A DNA stretch of 64,000 bases from the NCBI GenBank assembly GCA_965644295.1, contig CBFFRP010000052.1, positions 21,721 to 85,720 on the forward strand, in the 5' to 3' direction. A program made the translations under genes and the position numbers. Below, piece by piece: positions 24,404 to 38,900 of this stretch. Each line of letters opens with the position of its first letter. Within the stretch, counting starts at the first letter, position 1. Origin of the DNA: Paraphysomonas bandaiensis. Lineage: Eukaryota > Chrysophyceae. The notes beneath the pieces are model-generated. The model saw only the letters and a list, made by a program, of their open reading frames with translations. It was not told the origin of the DNA and searched no databases.

Positions 24404-26853
24404 TTACTTAGTCTCATCTTCATCAACAGCTGGAACCATAGAATGATCTACATATTCATCTACTTTGATGTCGTTGTGGAAATCGATATCTGAAGTTTCC
24501 TTATCGCAATGAAAATCTGAGGTATTTCGTACCATAGATCCAAGCGGTTGCACGTCAACAGAGCTGTAATCTTCACCCTCGAGTCTCGAGTGCCCAGTAT
24601 CCGATCCACACTCATCATCTGAAGCATCACCACATTGAACAAGCTCTACCTCGGTGCACTTATCCTCTACAAATTCTGATAGCTTACAGTCTACGGTGCT
24701 CGTACTCTCAACTTTTTCTTTGGAACTAGTGTCCAGCCCATTATTTTCACCATTACGGCCACCACATTCTTGTAGAAGATAGCTTTGGTCAGTTCTCTCA
24801 TTTCCAGTTGCCTGACTTACTTCATCTTCAGGTTTCATATCCCCAGTAGTATGTGCGATGTTAGAATCACTTACCAGAGCGTCGACGCAATCCTGTTCTC
24901 CAGTTGAGTCATGTTTTGGTTCATCTCCATGCTTAAACTCTTTGTGCTTCGTGCAAACTTGGCTCTCTCCACACTGGGCCTCCTCGCTTTCACCAGCTAC
25001 AGACTCAACTTCAGCTACCGATTTCTTCTTATCGTCTCCAATCTTAGCGGCAACGATTTCCTTTGCTCCCTCGTGTTCATAGACACCATCACCACTACAA
25101 TCTAGTTCAAACTCTACAACGGGATTCGACTCATTGTCTAAGAGAGGCTCCTCCCTCATGTTGCATTCCGTGTCATCAACAAGAGATATATGATAGATGC
25201 AAGTTTTGGATCGAAAGTTGCTATACGAATTATCGAACACAAATATGAAGCTCCTCGTGACATTCTCGGCGCAGCATCCCTCAGAAACTCTCTCCTCACA
25301 CTGTGAAGACCAAATCAGCAGCGAACCAACACATCGTTTCGCTACGTATAATATGATGTTACCGATATTCTTTCCAGAGGTAGCAGGTCAGACTCTACTC
25401 CTCCACCTTCTCCTTGCTGCCTTAGCCTCACCGCAAACCCAATATCGTAGTCCTTCACCTGCACGCACAAAAGTTATATCTATTCTGGGAGTAATAGAAT
25501 CACTTGCTTTCACACCCTTGTCAAAGAACCCACCTGCATTCGCCATAATATTTCTTTACCCTTGGATACTACGAAAGGAATCTTCGAGCATGACCTTGCG
25601 GGAATAGTTATCTCAACTGAACCCGGCTGTGCCTTCAGCTCGTCATATGTAGCCTATTTGGTTACACGGAAAGTCAAACTACGTTAATATATATTGGCAA
25701 GTAGGCAAGGATTATATGAATGAACTGCTCTGTGATGCCATCCACCACATATACAATAAACTTATAGCTCAATGACATCCATCACATACACAATAAATTT
25801 ACAGCTCAATGTCCTTACCCGACGTAACGCTTCAGTATTGAGCCCTGTTTGTCTGTGCATTGCAGCTCTATTGATGAGAGCTGCGGCTGATGACGATGCT
25901 ACACTATACAAAGACATTCCATAGTCACTCAAAGACCTTGATTTTTCTTCTTTCTTAATTGAGTCTTTTTCTTTGGTTTTCGTATCCTCGTCAAAACTTG
26001 CGTTTGATTCGTCGTCGTGTGCGGGTGGGTCCGATGAGCGGGCAATTTGTTCGAGAGTTGAACGAGAACTACCACTTGCAAGTGACATTATGCCAATTTT
26101 TGCAGTATTAAAGAGTGAAACCAGTCCCCCAGATGTAACATGGATAGATTCATCTTTTGTAGTACCCGAAGCAGTTTTTGGTAAAGAGTTGTCAGTGTTG
26201 GACACGGCCGGTGAAAAGGTATCCCCTAGGAAACTGTCAGTAAATGCTCTAATGCGAGTTGAAGTATCTAAGGATGTGTTGATACCAAAGATAGTGTACA
26301 CAAGCATCCACGTTGTAAGCAGTTCACTGAAACAACTCAATGCTATATATAGCGGCAGTACAATTGTAACGACAGTGGAAACAAAAACTATACCTGTGGA
26401 TACCCCTTTAATGGTAGCTATAGGGCTCTTAGCAGGGGAAGGAGAAACTCCTTCTAGTGACCCTAACATATTTGTCCCAGAACTACCATCGGCTTCTCCT
26501 TCAAAATTCACGGCGTCTTCTGATGGAGCCCATTCGGACTCCCCTGTCCTGGAGTTATAGTAGTACGGGTAACCCTCAGGCGACGTGTATAGAGTCCATC
26601 CGTCACCACTATAGCTGCGGCTCTTGGACGAATAACTACTATACCACTCTTCAAACGGGATGCTAGGAACCGTGACCTCCCTCTTTGATTGCTGAATAAG
26701 ATCCTCCAGCTCGTTCTCCATGTCACCCAAGAACTGCTCCAGATCATGATCGTCGACTACAGACTCATGAATCTCTCCTTGATCATCGTTCGAACTTACA
26801 GAGTTGGTATCGGCAAGCTCATCTTCATATCCAGTTTTGAACTTTTCGCTCAT
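24404..26853 (-). CDS. WW-domain and GOLD-domain protein with central hydrophobic segment
   Basis: Four minus-strand exons, 26853-25819, 25653-25534, 25458-25363 and 25300-24404, all join in phase 0 and give 715 residues. An acidic N-terminus leads to a WW domain at about 84-112 (GWTLYTSPEGYPYYYN, then TGESEWAPS). A hydrophobic stretch at about 152-190 (GIVFVSTVVTIVLPLYI) looks like one or two membrane segments. Exons 2-4 encode a GOLD domain: PGSVEITIPARSCSKIPFVV, GKEILWRMQVKDYDIGFAV, then FVFDNSYSNFRSKTCIYHIS, which matches the beta-sandwich ending seen in SEC14-GOLD and p24 proteins. The last 250 residues are very acidic and probably disordered. GOLD domains act in Golgi and vesicle traffic, and WW domains bind Pro-rich peptides, so a trafficking adaptor is plausible. 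No SEC14 lipid-binding domain is present. Confidence 0.85.
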
Positions 26854-26936
26854 AGTTTCTATTGGTAAGTTATGATGGGCCTATAGATGACTCCTACGTT
26901 CATGCTTCGTACAGTACAAATGCCGTTGAGCACACC

Positions 26937-27515
26937 TACATACATACATACATACATACATACATACATACATACATACATACATACATACATACATACA
27001 TACATACATACATACATACATACATACATACATACATACATACATACATACATACATACATACATACATACATACATACATACATACATACATACATACA
27101 TACATACATACATACATACATACATACATACATACATACATACATACATACATACATACATACATACATACATACATACATACATACATACATACATACA
27201 TACATACATACATACATACATACATACATACATACATACATACATACATACATACATACATACATACATACATACATACATACATACATACATACATACA
27301 TACATACATACATACATACATACATACATACATACATACATACATACATACATACATACATACATACATACATACATACATACATACATACATACATACA
27401 TACATACATACATACATACATACATACATACATACATACATACATACATACATACATACATACATACATACATACATACATACATACATACATACATACA
27501 TACATACATACATAC
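26937..27515 (-). repeat. TATG/TACA microsatellite, about 145 perfect units
   Basis: About 579 bp of uninterrupted tacatacata on the plus strand. It starts 84 bp upstream of the WW-GOLD start codon (minus) and ends 147 bp before the pseudouridine synthase ATG (plus), so it fills most of a shared divergent promoter region. Purity over this length suggests recent expansion. Confidence 0.98.
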
Positions 27516-27662
27516 GTACCGGACCACCTACTGCATTTACCGCCGTAGGTCTACAAGTGGAGGGCTCGTCCACTTGGTCGAAAAAAGTCTCTCTGTATCT
27601 GCCTGCACTGCCTGTGTGTCCACTAGACGATCTGCTCGTATGCAAATCCAATCTATTAGATT

Positions 27663-28563
27663 ATGCTCTGCTTGTTGACGCGCTCCCTCCTCGTTCCTCG
27701 TCATGCGAGGTATCTCTCTGTCTCATCTAAGATAAAACTTGATCGTTTGGACCGCATATTGAGCAGCAGAGGAGCGGGCTCTCGCAGTGAAGTGTCGCGA
27801 CTGATCAATAAGGGGCGCGTTACTATTAACGGAGTTGTTGTTAAGAAAGCAGCACAGAAGTATGAGTCGAGTGTAACTGATGTCAGAGTCAACGGTGTTG
27901 AAGTTGTTCCGGTTCCTCTTCTTGTGGCTTATAATAAACCGGTCGGAGTTATCAGCAGCATCGGCGACCCGTCTGGACGATCAAACTTATCTGAAATTAA
28001 GAACATGTACAGCTACTTGAAGACTATGCACCCTGTGGTAAGGTGTATATTAATAAGTATGTTGTGATTAACGCTTTACAGGGGCGACTCGACCGCGACA
28101 CCTCTGGTCTTTTATTGTTTTCTAGGAGTGGAGAACTCACACACACGCTCCTTCAGCCCAAATATGCGGTGGAGCGAGAATATGAGGCTGTGGTTGAAGG
28201 GAATGTCACTTCTGTCTCTTCCCTTGCGGAGAAGCTGCAGTCAGGTTCATTGCACGACTTGTACCTGAGTTTAGGCTTATATTGTGGTGCACAGGTGTGG
28301 AAACCACAGATGGTGTATTCAGTGCCGACTTGACGGCGTGCGTTGCTGGGTCAGGTTCATCTCGTCTCCAGGTTGTAGTGAGGGAAGGGAAGCATCGCAT
28401 GGTCAGGAGGATGTTGCACAACGCTGGCCACAGTGTGATGGAGCTGAAAAGACTACGATATGGCTCAGTAACTCTGGGTGACCTTCCATCCGGGCACTGC
28501 CGGGGCCTTACTTGTGTAGAACTAGAATGGATTCTGAATTTGACGCAGCATCGACATATATAA
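27663..28563 (+). CDS. Pseudouridine synthase, RsuA/RluB family, probably organellar
   Basis: Exons 27663-28037, 28082-28244 and 28295-28563 join in frame and give 268 residues. An Arg-rich, Ser-rich N-terminus lacking acids (MLCLLTRSLLVPRHARYLSV) looks like a mitochondrial or plastid targeting peptide. An S4 RNA-binding domain follows at about 28-66 (LDRILSSRGAGSRSEVSRLI). Family motifs come in order: YNKPVGVISS, then GRLDRDTSGLLLFS with the catalytic Asp129, then REGKHRMVRRMLHNAGHSV and ELKRLRYGSV. Enzymes of this family turn a single uridine of 16S- or 23S-type rRNA into pseudouridine; the exact site cannot be told from sequence. Bacterial members are 230-290 residues, so it is full length. 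It is divergent to the WW-GOLD gene. Confidence 0.93.
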
Positions 28564-29930
28564 TTATTCATATGTAACTCATCTTATTGGTAATGCTGCA
28601 GATATTTTGTTGTACTTTATTAATCACATTTCTTTTACTGTACCTATTTTACGGCAACGGTATTCACTCGTTGTTATCTGCGGTGGACAGAAATAATTAA
28701 AATTTACGATGTAAACTCATATGCACCCACATATTCTTTAGCTACCCCCCTATATAATGTATATCATTCCAGATGTCGAACTCCCTGCATTTCACTCCTA
28801 TCACTTTGTGCCCGACTGCAGTTTACATGCAACAATGTCTGGAAATTAAATTGGTCAGCGGGTGCAGTACATGTAAAGTAGCCGTACTGAAAAATATCTT
28901 GTATAGTGAAATCCTTATCACAAAGTAACTTTTAGATGACTTAAGTATCACAGGTGTTGCTGATTCGAGGGCTTATCAGAAGATTTAAACTGTAATGCTC
29001 TGGCAAAGCTGCTTAGATATTAGATCCAGTCACAATGGAATTCAATGCACTGACGGCAAGCGGCAAGTATTTAGTATTTTCTGTATTATTTTATGTATCC
29101 ACAGTGATCATAAAGAAGTGTATCACGTATTAGCACAGTAATCACGTCCCTCAACAAAGTCGGACCCGCACCTTTTCGTGGTGTTCTGGGGGATAAGTAC
29201 CGGAGATATTTACTAACGCGAGCCGCATATACACCAAAAAGGAAGGAAGTAGTTCAGATTCGGATGGGAATGCTGTATCTGACTACTGCATTAGTGAATT
29301 GTTCAATGTTCAAGTAGCCACTACAATTCAAAACTACAATACATATGTTATTTGGTTACCAATAAGAAAAACTCAACAATAATATATGGCTTGGCTAGGT
29401 CAGAATGCTACGATTTACGAAGTAAAAATTTGAATCGTAAGGCCCAGAAATTTTGGCGCACGTATCGTCTGCAATGTTGATGTATTGTCCACAACCTACC
29501 GGAAAAACTGGAAAAGAGAAGAAATCAAGTCTACATGATGGTACACATATAGTAATCCAATGGAAAGGAAATTTATGTTTGTTCACCTGATATCTAGCTT
29601 TAACATTGTAGATATACAAAGTTGAGTTGTAAGGGAATAACAACGTCAATAAAGAAATACTTCAGTTACAGTTATCATGTTCACCGCACAAATGATATGT
29701 ACCAAATACCACTAATAATATTAATATAACTTCCACGCCAGCGATTATGCAGCTATTCCTTCGCCAAGTTAATGGCACAAGAAAACGGTTACCTATCGTC
29801 TCTAAAACAAATGACAACACTTAAACAAAACTTTCAATTTAGATATATAATGAAACAGCACATCTTGCACCCAATCATAAACGTGTAAAAACTGGGTATA
29901 CAAGCTATGCTGATCCCGCTACAATTGTAC
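28564..29930. other. Spacer between convergent genes, with truncated repeat A
   Basis: The only recognised item is the 5' part of repeat family A at 29149-29231. Minor open frames such as 29395-29649 (-) have no domain or splice support. Confidence 0.45.
29149..29231 (+). repeat. Dispersed repeat family A, 5' fragment
   Basis: It matches the first 85 or so bases of the copy at 878-1385 (cctcaacaaagtcggacccg, gggggataagtaccggag) and then stops after gcgagccgcatata. Confidence 0.7.
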
Positions 29931-32900
29931 TCAAATAAAAAATAACTTCTCCCGAAGTTTAACGCCAGAGTTATCACCAGATGTATTGCCTCCTCGGGGT
30001 GACTGCACAGGATGGTCTGCTTCCGTAGAGGATGTTTCACGGAAAGGGTCTGTGTTTCTATCATCCGCAGTACCGCCGGTGTAACCGGATCCTCTGTAAT
30101 CTAGGCTAATATGTCGACCAGAATCAACCCCCGCGAGATCGATACCGTCCATGGAGTCAGAATCCTCAGTGACCCTGGTGAACCCGGACTCCGACCTCAA
30201 GTAGCTACTTCTGCTTCTTTCGTGATCGTATTCAGTTTGACTTTCAGTGGCATAGTAATCAGCGTCCTGGAATGACCGTGAGTAGAGGTTGCTACTATCG
30301 TCAGGAGAATCGTGGAATTCCTTCTTCGGAACGTTTTGACCAAGCGCATCTTGACTCTCACTCCTGATATTCAACGAGATTGCCCCCTCATCGAGGTCTT
30401 CAGTACACTCATCCTCGTCATAGTTCTCTTCTTCTTCTGCAATGGGTATAGCAATACCTTCTGGATCCACCGCTGACTGCGGTAGGGCTGCCGCTGACCG
30501 CTTGACATAAACCGGCTTCGGAATACTGTCACTAGGAGACGTCGTGCTCTTCGACTGACTTGACTCACAGTCACTGGGATACATCAGAGCACCTGGCATC
30601 GTAATTCCAGATACCACACTTCCCCCGTCGTCAAATGAGAGCTCCATCCCGACCAAGGCACCATCACCACTCTCACTACTTTCGCGTGGGTCATTGATAG
30701 CGGACTTTTTTATCTGACGCCTATCAAGGATATCGCTGCAACAGGTATGCAACCATCGCGAGAAGTTGTCGAAGTCAACCCTATGTTCAGCGCGGCCAAG
30801 TTGGCGTTGCATCTGTCTCTCATTGTCCGCGAAATCTTCTAAGGGGGCAAGTGCCCTATCAACTTCACCCCTACTCAATGGACCGCCAGCGACGGATACG
30901 AAGCCAGATGCCAATACCTCGTCAGCTAATTCCACAATATCATTCACAGACACAGTTGGCACAATCCCAGATTGCATTCCGTCTAAATCAACACGGCGGG
31001 CTGCGTAGGCGTTAAAAAGTTTGCGTAATCCTGCATAGTCGATACTGATTGAGCTTGATCTGAGACGACTAAACATTTCGACTGCCCGACTTATACCTTT
31101 AGAGGCAGGAGATGATTTTCTTTGCGAAGTTGGACTACTTCTTGTGGAAGTGGGAGATGGAAGAGTGATAACCTGTCGACCCTGTGCGTCAACTTTCTTT
31201 TCTCTATTCGACGACAAGTCATCAAAACTTTCAGTTTCCACGGTTCCACTGGACATAATCCGCATAATCCTCGGACTGGATGTGGGTGTGCTTGGCTCCT
31301 GATAGTTCCTGAAGCTATCTGCAGGTCTCAAGCGGCGGAGTACAGAGGGCGACCACGCACTGGCATTCTTCTCGGATCGACTGGGCACAACCGGGAATAC
31401 ATCGTCGAAATCGTCCTCTTCCTCTTCCTCTTCTTGCACGACACCCAGCTGGGTACCTTTTCGATAGGCAACACTACCGTCTCCTTTGTTACTGCTTGAA
31501 TCGGATGTGATAGTTCGGGCCTCCTGCAGCTGCATAAGTCGTCTACTACGACTGCTGCTTCCACTCGATGACGAGTGATAAATTCTGAAGAATATCGATT
31601 TATCTGATACGGTTTCGGAGTCTCGAGACGAACTGGCACGATTTGAAGAGGTGGAAGACGTCACAGTTCTTTTCCACTTACAGCAATACCACTGCAACAA
31701 TGTAATAATCTCTTGCCACCAGCGTGTTACAGGAGACTCTTTCCACTTTGCCAAAGAAGTTGTCGATGATATAACTCCAATGGGTGCCCTTACATTCACA
31801 TCTACACTTTGCGAGAAAGAACCAATGCGGGACACCTGTGATGTCACAGTAACTGCAGAATGGATATTTCCAGATCCTTCCTTCTCGAGGGGCTTACACC
31901 AATCTTCTTCTTCTTCTTGCTCGTCATCTACCACGTCCCCTTTATCTTGATCGTCAATTGTCGAAAATGAGTTCCAGTTGTGATTAGTAAGGCTAAACTC
32001 ACTAGAATAGCACCAATTAATTTTATGCCACGTTTCCTTGACATAGGCATCATCAGCAAGTGGATAACCGAAAGTACTGTTAAAGCGAAATTTAATATAT
32101 CGCCATAATGAATGGAGATCAGTTACTTTAGGTTCAGTTGGAGGTAATATAACATTCGATTCCAACGTATTTGCTTCCACGGTCTCCTCTACCCTGGCTA
32201 TGGAGGCCCTCCACGCACCAGTCCCATCCTCGTACACAGCCGCCTCCTCGCGAGCACTGTTTCTCTCATGTTGAATGACACAGTAAATCTTCCAGAGGAT
32301 ATAGATGGCAAGGAGTAGATATAAACCAGAGAGTAGGTACGGAGATACTTGCAAAAGGAAATAGTTCGCAAGTAAAAAGCAGCACCAGGCAACTGGCAAC
32401 ATAAGATCGAGAACAGTCTGCTGAACAACATCGTATGCACCATACAGAAGGCTCGGTATAAAGAGTATTACATAGGCAATGACTCCGATGCTTGTTTTTT
32501 GACGCATTTCACGGCATCGCTGTACATCGCGATCCTCAAGTAGACTGAGAATGCCCGAGGCCATGAGGTACGACAGTGACTTCAGACGTGCCGCCCGACA
32601 TGCCGGTGATAGGTGCTGCGAAAGTATATTAAGGAATATGCAAATACAAGACAAAACTACCTGAACTACCCGCATATGACGATGCGGTTTGTACCCAGTG
32701 AGAAGCTTGAGGTGGTACGTCGAACAAAGAACTGTGTAGATCTGTCTAAGTTGATAGCGAATCTTATCCGTGACGTGCACATGCAGAAGATATATTTGGG
32801 CAAATGAGTTGACAACAACATCAACGAGCACAATGGTGCACAGTACCAAGGCCCAACTTGTGACGGGCACATTCCCAGATGTTAAAGTCCAGTTCAATAT

Positions 32901-35900
32901 CCAATAGCCCATAAAACCCCACAAACCAAAAACACATGCCCACGCAAAAAACCAATGCCAGAATGGAATCCTTCCTGGTGATGCATGGTCCAAATTGAAC
33001 ATATCTTTTTTCACCGCAAACCTGGTTATAGGGGACAACTGTTCCATCACAAAATTCTGCAACAAGATCTGGTCTTTATAATCCGTCTGTCCGGCTGCGA
33101 ATTCTTTAGTTGACGTCTCTTTGTATTTGATCCAAGCTGCACGATTCCTCATCTTCTCGATTTTCCACATCATGTGGCGATAGGGAGTGCCGAATAAAAG
33201 GATCTCCCTGAATGTTAACGGAGTTGGCGAACCATCAGGAAGTATTCCAAAGCTATTCATCACAGCAAGCATACGGTTGTATTCCTTAAGCTTCCTGGCG
33301 TCAGAGTCTGCACCGATTTCAGCAGCTGTACTCAAATCAAACGAATCCATAGTTTTATAGAAGTCTCGCATTGTTTTCACCGTACTAGAGCGCCATGGTA
33401 GTGGCATCACCTTCAATGCATTCTGGAAGTGTTCTTTGGTGGAAGCAATGATCACACTGAGCTCTTCGTCGGGAGTGATTGAATCACAATAGGCAAACCG
33501 ATACGGTCTGGCTTGCTCCGGCCACAGATGCTTTTGAGATTCTAAAACTCTCCCCCCAATATCACTGGACTCAACTGACACATTTGAGTACGATAAGGCT
33601 CCGACATTGCTATCTGTGGTATCATCATAGTCAAAAGTCATCAGACTCTCTTTCGTTAATACAACATCATTACTGCTACCACCGGCGGCGGTTACTCCTT
33701 TCGCCACAACTGCTTTTTCGGAAACATCACCATAACCATAGATGTCGCGGTTAGAATTTGACGCAGCAGTTTCCCAATCTTCAGGAAGTGTGCCTAGCAC
33801 AGCTTTATTGCTCAGGCCAATATCGTGCAAGTTTGGCCGTTTGGCGCACAGCTTTTCTAAGAGAAACTGAATTATTCGCCGCGGGATTATCGTGAAAACA
33901 ATAATCAAAATCGCAATGACGACCACGAATTTCATCGACACTGGAGGGGGACGTAGTACGCATTCATCATCGTCCCATTTACACAGAGTATTTCCAAGCT
34001 CGTACTGCGACTGCCGTGAGAGACAACTGCGCTCAGTTGTACTGGTCTGGCATACATTATTATCTGGGTAGTAGATGCCGTAGAAAACGGTGTCTGCGAA
34101 AATAACACACAGCAAGTCGCTACAAGCCGTTAAAAATCGTATCACGCGAGTATGCTGCATAGAAGGGTAGGTGAATATTCTGATCCAGACGTGATGTCTC
34201 TTCAGGGCCCTCCAAAATCGAGTTAAGAATGGCGGTCGTGATAGCAACGAAGTTGCAGGAAATCTGTTAAAGCTACTCTCTTGCATTAACTCCCTCTCTT
34301 GTGCAGCTTTTACATGGGGATCGATAATGACTTCTTGCGATTGTTGTTCCATAACCGGTTTATGAGATACGAATCCAGGTTCTTGTTGATACACTCTCTT
34401 CTGTGCCAGAACTTTGAGTTCATCGGAAGAACTACCCGTGAAATTACCACTAGAATGCGAACTCATAGCATTTGACGCACCAAGCTTCCTCGATGCCTCC
34501 ATGCTTACCAAAGATACGGAGTCGTTGACACTGTGGGTGTCTCCGTAACTTGTAGAACTCGATCTTTCAGTTGCCTTTTCTATATAATGCCCGGAAGATG
34601 CTTTATTAGCCACATCATTAACTCTGGATGTATAAGATCCGGAGTTAACAGAATCAAAAGTTCGCGAGCTATAAGAATTTCGGGAGTCATACGTTCTTGT
34701 GTCATCATAGGTCCGTGTTTCACCATACGTTCTAGAGCCATCAAAAGTCCTTGTTTCACCATATGTTGATTCATCGTACAATGATCGAGAATTGTACGAC
34801 CGAGACCCTCGAGAATCTTGTATCCTGGAATCCCCGTATGACCGTGTGTCACCATACGTACGCGTATCACCAAAACTTCTGGAATCATCGTACGTGAAGC
34901 TATCAGTCTGACCATAGGATCTTGAATCATCAAATGATCTGGACGACATGCTGGTGCCTCGCGGTTCATGTAGTGCACTCCTAGTGTTCAGTACTGTCGA
35001 ATATGAGGTATTGTGCAGATTTGACGTCCGTGGAAGTGACTCGTCCTCAGATTCAAATACTGTATGTAAAGGCGTGCTAACAGTGTTTTCAGTACCAACG
35101 TTGCCACTTCCGTAACCACTATCCATATGAAAATCATCGGATACAACAATATCATCAGGCTTATATTTTCCCACTCCATCAGCTGGAGATTCAATAACTT
35201 TGTCCGACGTAAACTCATCTGCTGATAGCATGGTATAATTTGATGATCGTTGAGGAAACCCGGTTGAATCTCGACTTTCGTCTTCAAATTCACCGCTGTC
35301 AGCATACCACAAGAACGGGTTCGCCATTGCAAATATGCTGCTACTTGATTTACGCTTAACCTTTCCATCCTCACTTGCCCTCATGTGGTAATAATCCGTG
35401 TCATCCCCATCTTCAGCATCGAAATTCCACTCCAGTGTTGCACCGCGATGGTAGGCAATTCTGGAATTTGGCTCAGTAGCTGCACTAGCAACCAGTTTAG
35501 CACCACTGTATCCCACACCGCGTTCATCAAAGGCGGCACTTAAGTTAAATTTAAACTTTCCTCGCCTAATACGTTCACTGCGATTGTAAACGAATACCTT
35601 CCTGTCCGCTTCATCCCAAGCCCTCAATAACAAAAAACCCATCAACATGAAAAACAAAAATGCTGCAGCAAACGAAATGGTTCCTGTAGTTGCTCTATCA
35701 GCTAGAACCGCAGACTTCACCAGAGCTGCGTCGTCATCAACATCTAGTCCAGTATAGAACGTCTGGGTAGTGCCTTGCAAACGTCGAGTAGTAAGTCCGT
35801 TCCTAAAATAAAATTCTGCGCTAGGGAAATTGGTGTCTTCTGAAGGCGGATAGAGAACCCTGATTCCCGCAGTTGACGCATCTAGAGGTGCCTTAGGACA

Positions 35901-38900
35901 CAGAGAGTCTAGTACGTTGTCACACCTAATCGTCATATTCGATGGTTCTGAATGCGATATTGAGCAAGAGTCACACTTCCCGAATGCCCCAGAAGGATAC
36001 TCATACTGATAGCACGTCCCACTCCCTCCGCCCCAATCCTTTTCTTCAAGAAGCTGGAGGTGAATGTCAAATGGAACAGGCCCGTCGTCATCCTCGACGA
36101 ATCGCAGTGAAGATGACGTTGCTGTCGTGAACACAGTGAACAGAGGCGTAATTACCGTATCTAATTGGCGAACTCCAAAATAGGGGCTGAATCCCCACTG
36201 TATAGCTGTCAACAAAGCATAATCATCAAAATAGCCACATCGATCAATAGAACCATCAAATGACATTTGACTAGGAGGAATATTGTAAAAGAGCTCTTCC
36301 TCTGTAGACGAGGATGATACCACAGAACCATCTAAGTTGCTGAGATAGTCGTACCGGAAACTCAGTCGAAGGTTCGGGGTAGCTATATTCACAGAATACT
36401 GTCCGGGAATCATATCCATCTGCTCCATATCGACAAAAACACCCAAGGTATACGATAGTTCATCAGTGATACTAGCATAATAAGGTGACACCACTGAGTC
36501 GGATATAATTCTGATGTAGGAAGTTTTCGAATAGCTTTGTGCGTTCGATACCACAGACACGTCAACGTCTAATATATCAGCGATTGCGGAAAAGGTCTGA
36601 GCGCATCGCTTTAAAGTTCCTGCTGTCACAACATTGTATGGGTCAGTAAGAGTATCCATCACATCCAATAAAAAGTCCATATGTCTGGAATCTGGGAGAA
36701 TACTAGAGGAATAGTTGACTAAGCCCAAGCACAAGTCATATCGAACTGTGTCCATTGTCTCAAGATACGAATAATCTAAATTGCAGTCCTTGCCACCGAA
36801 TCCCGACCTGCACTTGCATCTAGGAATACAGAATGTGTTTGACACACCACAGTCCGAAACACTCAGGGATATGCCCCTGTAGTCTGTAAACGTACACGAA
36901 CCTCGTCCAGAAGCGACGGAGCACTCCGAACCGTCAATCTCACCCAAGGGGCACCTTTTAATTGGCTCCATGCAAAAACCACCACTACATACACCGTAGA
37001 CACACTCTTCATTTCTGCCGCATGGCTCCCCCACGCCCAACACACTGCTGTCTGTGTTTATACAAAGAGCATTGTAGTCACCAAATACCCCGGTATAGCC
37101 CTCTAGGCAAGGACCGCAGGTATGAGCAGAAGAAAAACATTCATTGCGGTTAAATGCGGAACAATTAGGAGCCAGCGAGCAGTTCACAAGAGCTTCGCCA
37201 GCTACAACGGACGTTGCATGTATGAGGTAATCACCTGCATCAGCTACTTGACCCAAGCTAACGGCCAACAAAAAAGATGTACTAGCGGTTGACACTGACT
37301 GTATCGGGTCGTCATTAATCGAATTACCATGCAGAGTCACTCCAGTATATGAGGTGGCTATCGAACCAGTAGAATCCATCACGTGCACGATGCACGTGAC
37401 TTCCACATCGTTTGAATCGCTTCGACGGCGAACTTTACCCATGGTTGAGAAAAAAAGGGGCTCAAATTCCATCAACCGAATATACTCCACAGGTTCATTA
37501 CTGTCATAATTTACCGCTTCCTGGTATGAGAATTCATACTGGAGAGGAAAGTCATCAGCATCGTCCGTCCACCCGCCGGCCTGAAATAGAAATAGCGTTT
37601 TCTCCTCGATTCCATAATCGGGGGAAACTGAAAGCGATCCCCCTGTTGGTGGCATGTTACACTTGATGGATACTTCAACAAAGCTCGACATGGATCCGGA
37701 GCTCGCAGTAAGGCGAAAAGTGTAACGCATTCCACCGAGCAAAACATTCCCGTATATACCTAACGGAAATTTGACGCCTGTATTATCGGATGAATGTTCT
37801 GAAAGCAGCTGTCTAGAGGAAGGAGCAATAATAGCGTCTCCCACGTCAGACATATCCACACTGAAACCTGTTATACCACGAATATAATCCCACGACGCAG
37901 AGACATATTCAGCGCTTGTAGATGATATCGTAGCAAATATCTTCGTTTTATGATTAGCCACAGAGGAACCATCCACCCCAGTATTTTGACAAGCGCCATT
38001 TTCAATAAAAACACTCCTTTGACTTTGAGCAGGGATTAACGAGTTATTGGTAGCGAATATTCGAACAGACGATGTCCCAACCGATGCGATTCCGTAAGAC
38101 AAATCTGATTCTGTCAACACAAAATCATACACGCCTCCACTCGTCATTAAGCCCCCAGGAAGAGTGAGAGTAGCAAATTGCGTCGATATATCTTCGACTC
38201 CCCACAGAGAAAAACAATCCATCCCAAAATCTTCCACAGATAAAACAATACAGTCCCAGTTATACTTTCGTGAACTGTCTTCCGCAGGTGTAGCGGCTTG
38301 AGGGTGACCAGCGGTTAACACAAGTGAATCCGACATATTGAAAGACTTCGCTGTTGCACCATCGGAAATCAATGGAAATACTGTTCCAATACGACCGTAC
38401 ACAACTACACCACCGGATGCCATCAGCGATGCTCCATTTAAAAGGTGGACCTTGAGGTTACATTCCACACGATAAGCAGCACCGATACCAAATACACTCT
38501 CGGATACAATGAACTTAGCTGGATCAGGTGATGTTGATAAAATATTCGCAACAGCATCGTCCAAATACACAACCCACGAGTACTCAACCGTACTGATGTT
38601 GGCGTCATACTTATCTGAATAACCGCAAGATAGTATGTCAAAACTTGTGCTGACCATGATATCGTGGTTCTTTCTATTCTTCGTGTACAGATTATGCGGG
38701 TTGTTTATCCTGAACGCCAATGTTTCAGACTCAGCTACAATCTCCACTTGTGAACATTTACTGACCAGAGACGAATTGTACACTTGCATGAAATTTTTCA
38801 GGCCCAAACATATCGTATAAACCGCAGGATGAAGCAAAGCAGATGGAATGTTAGCTAGAAGTCCAGTGGAGCTATTTCTAAGTGTGGCTTCTATTGCTCT

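Noticed and set aside
29395-29649. 84-codon minus-strand frame in the spacer
   Set aside because: No domain, no start context and AT-rich random composition.
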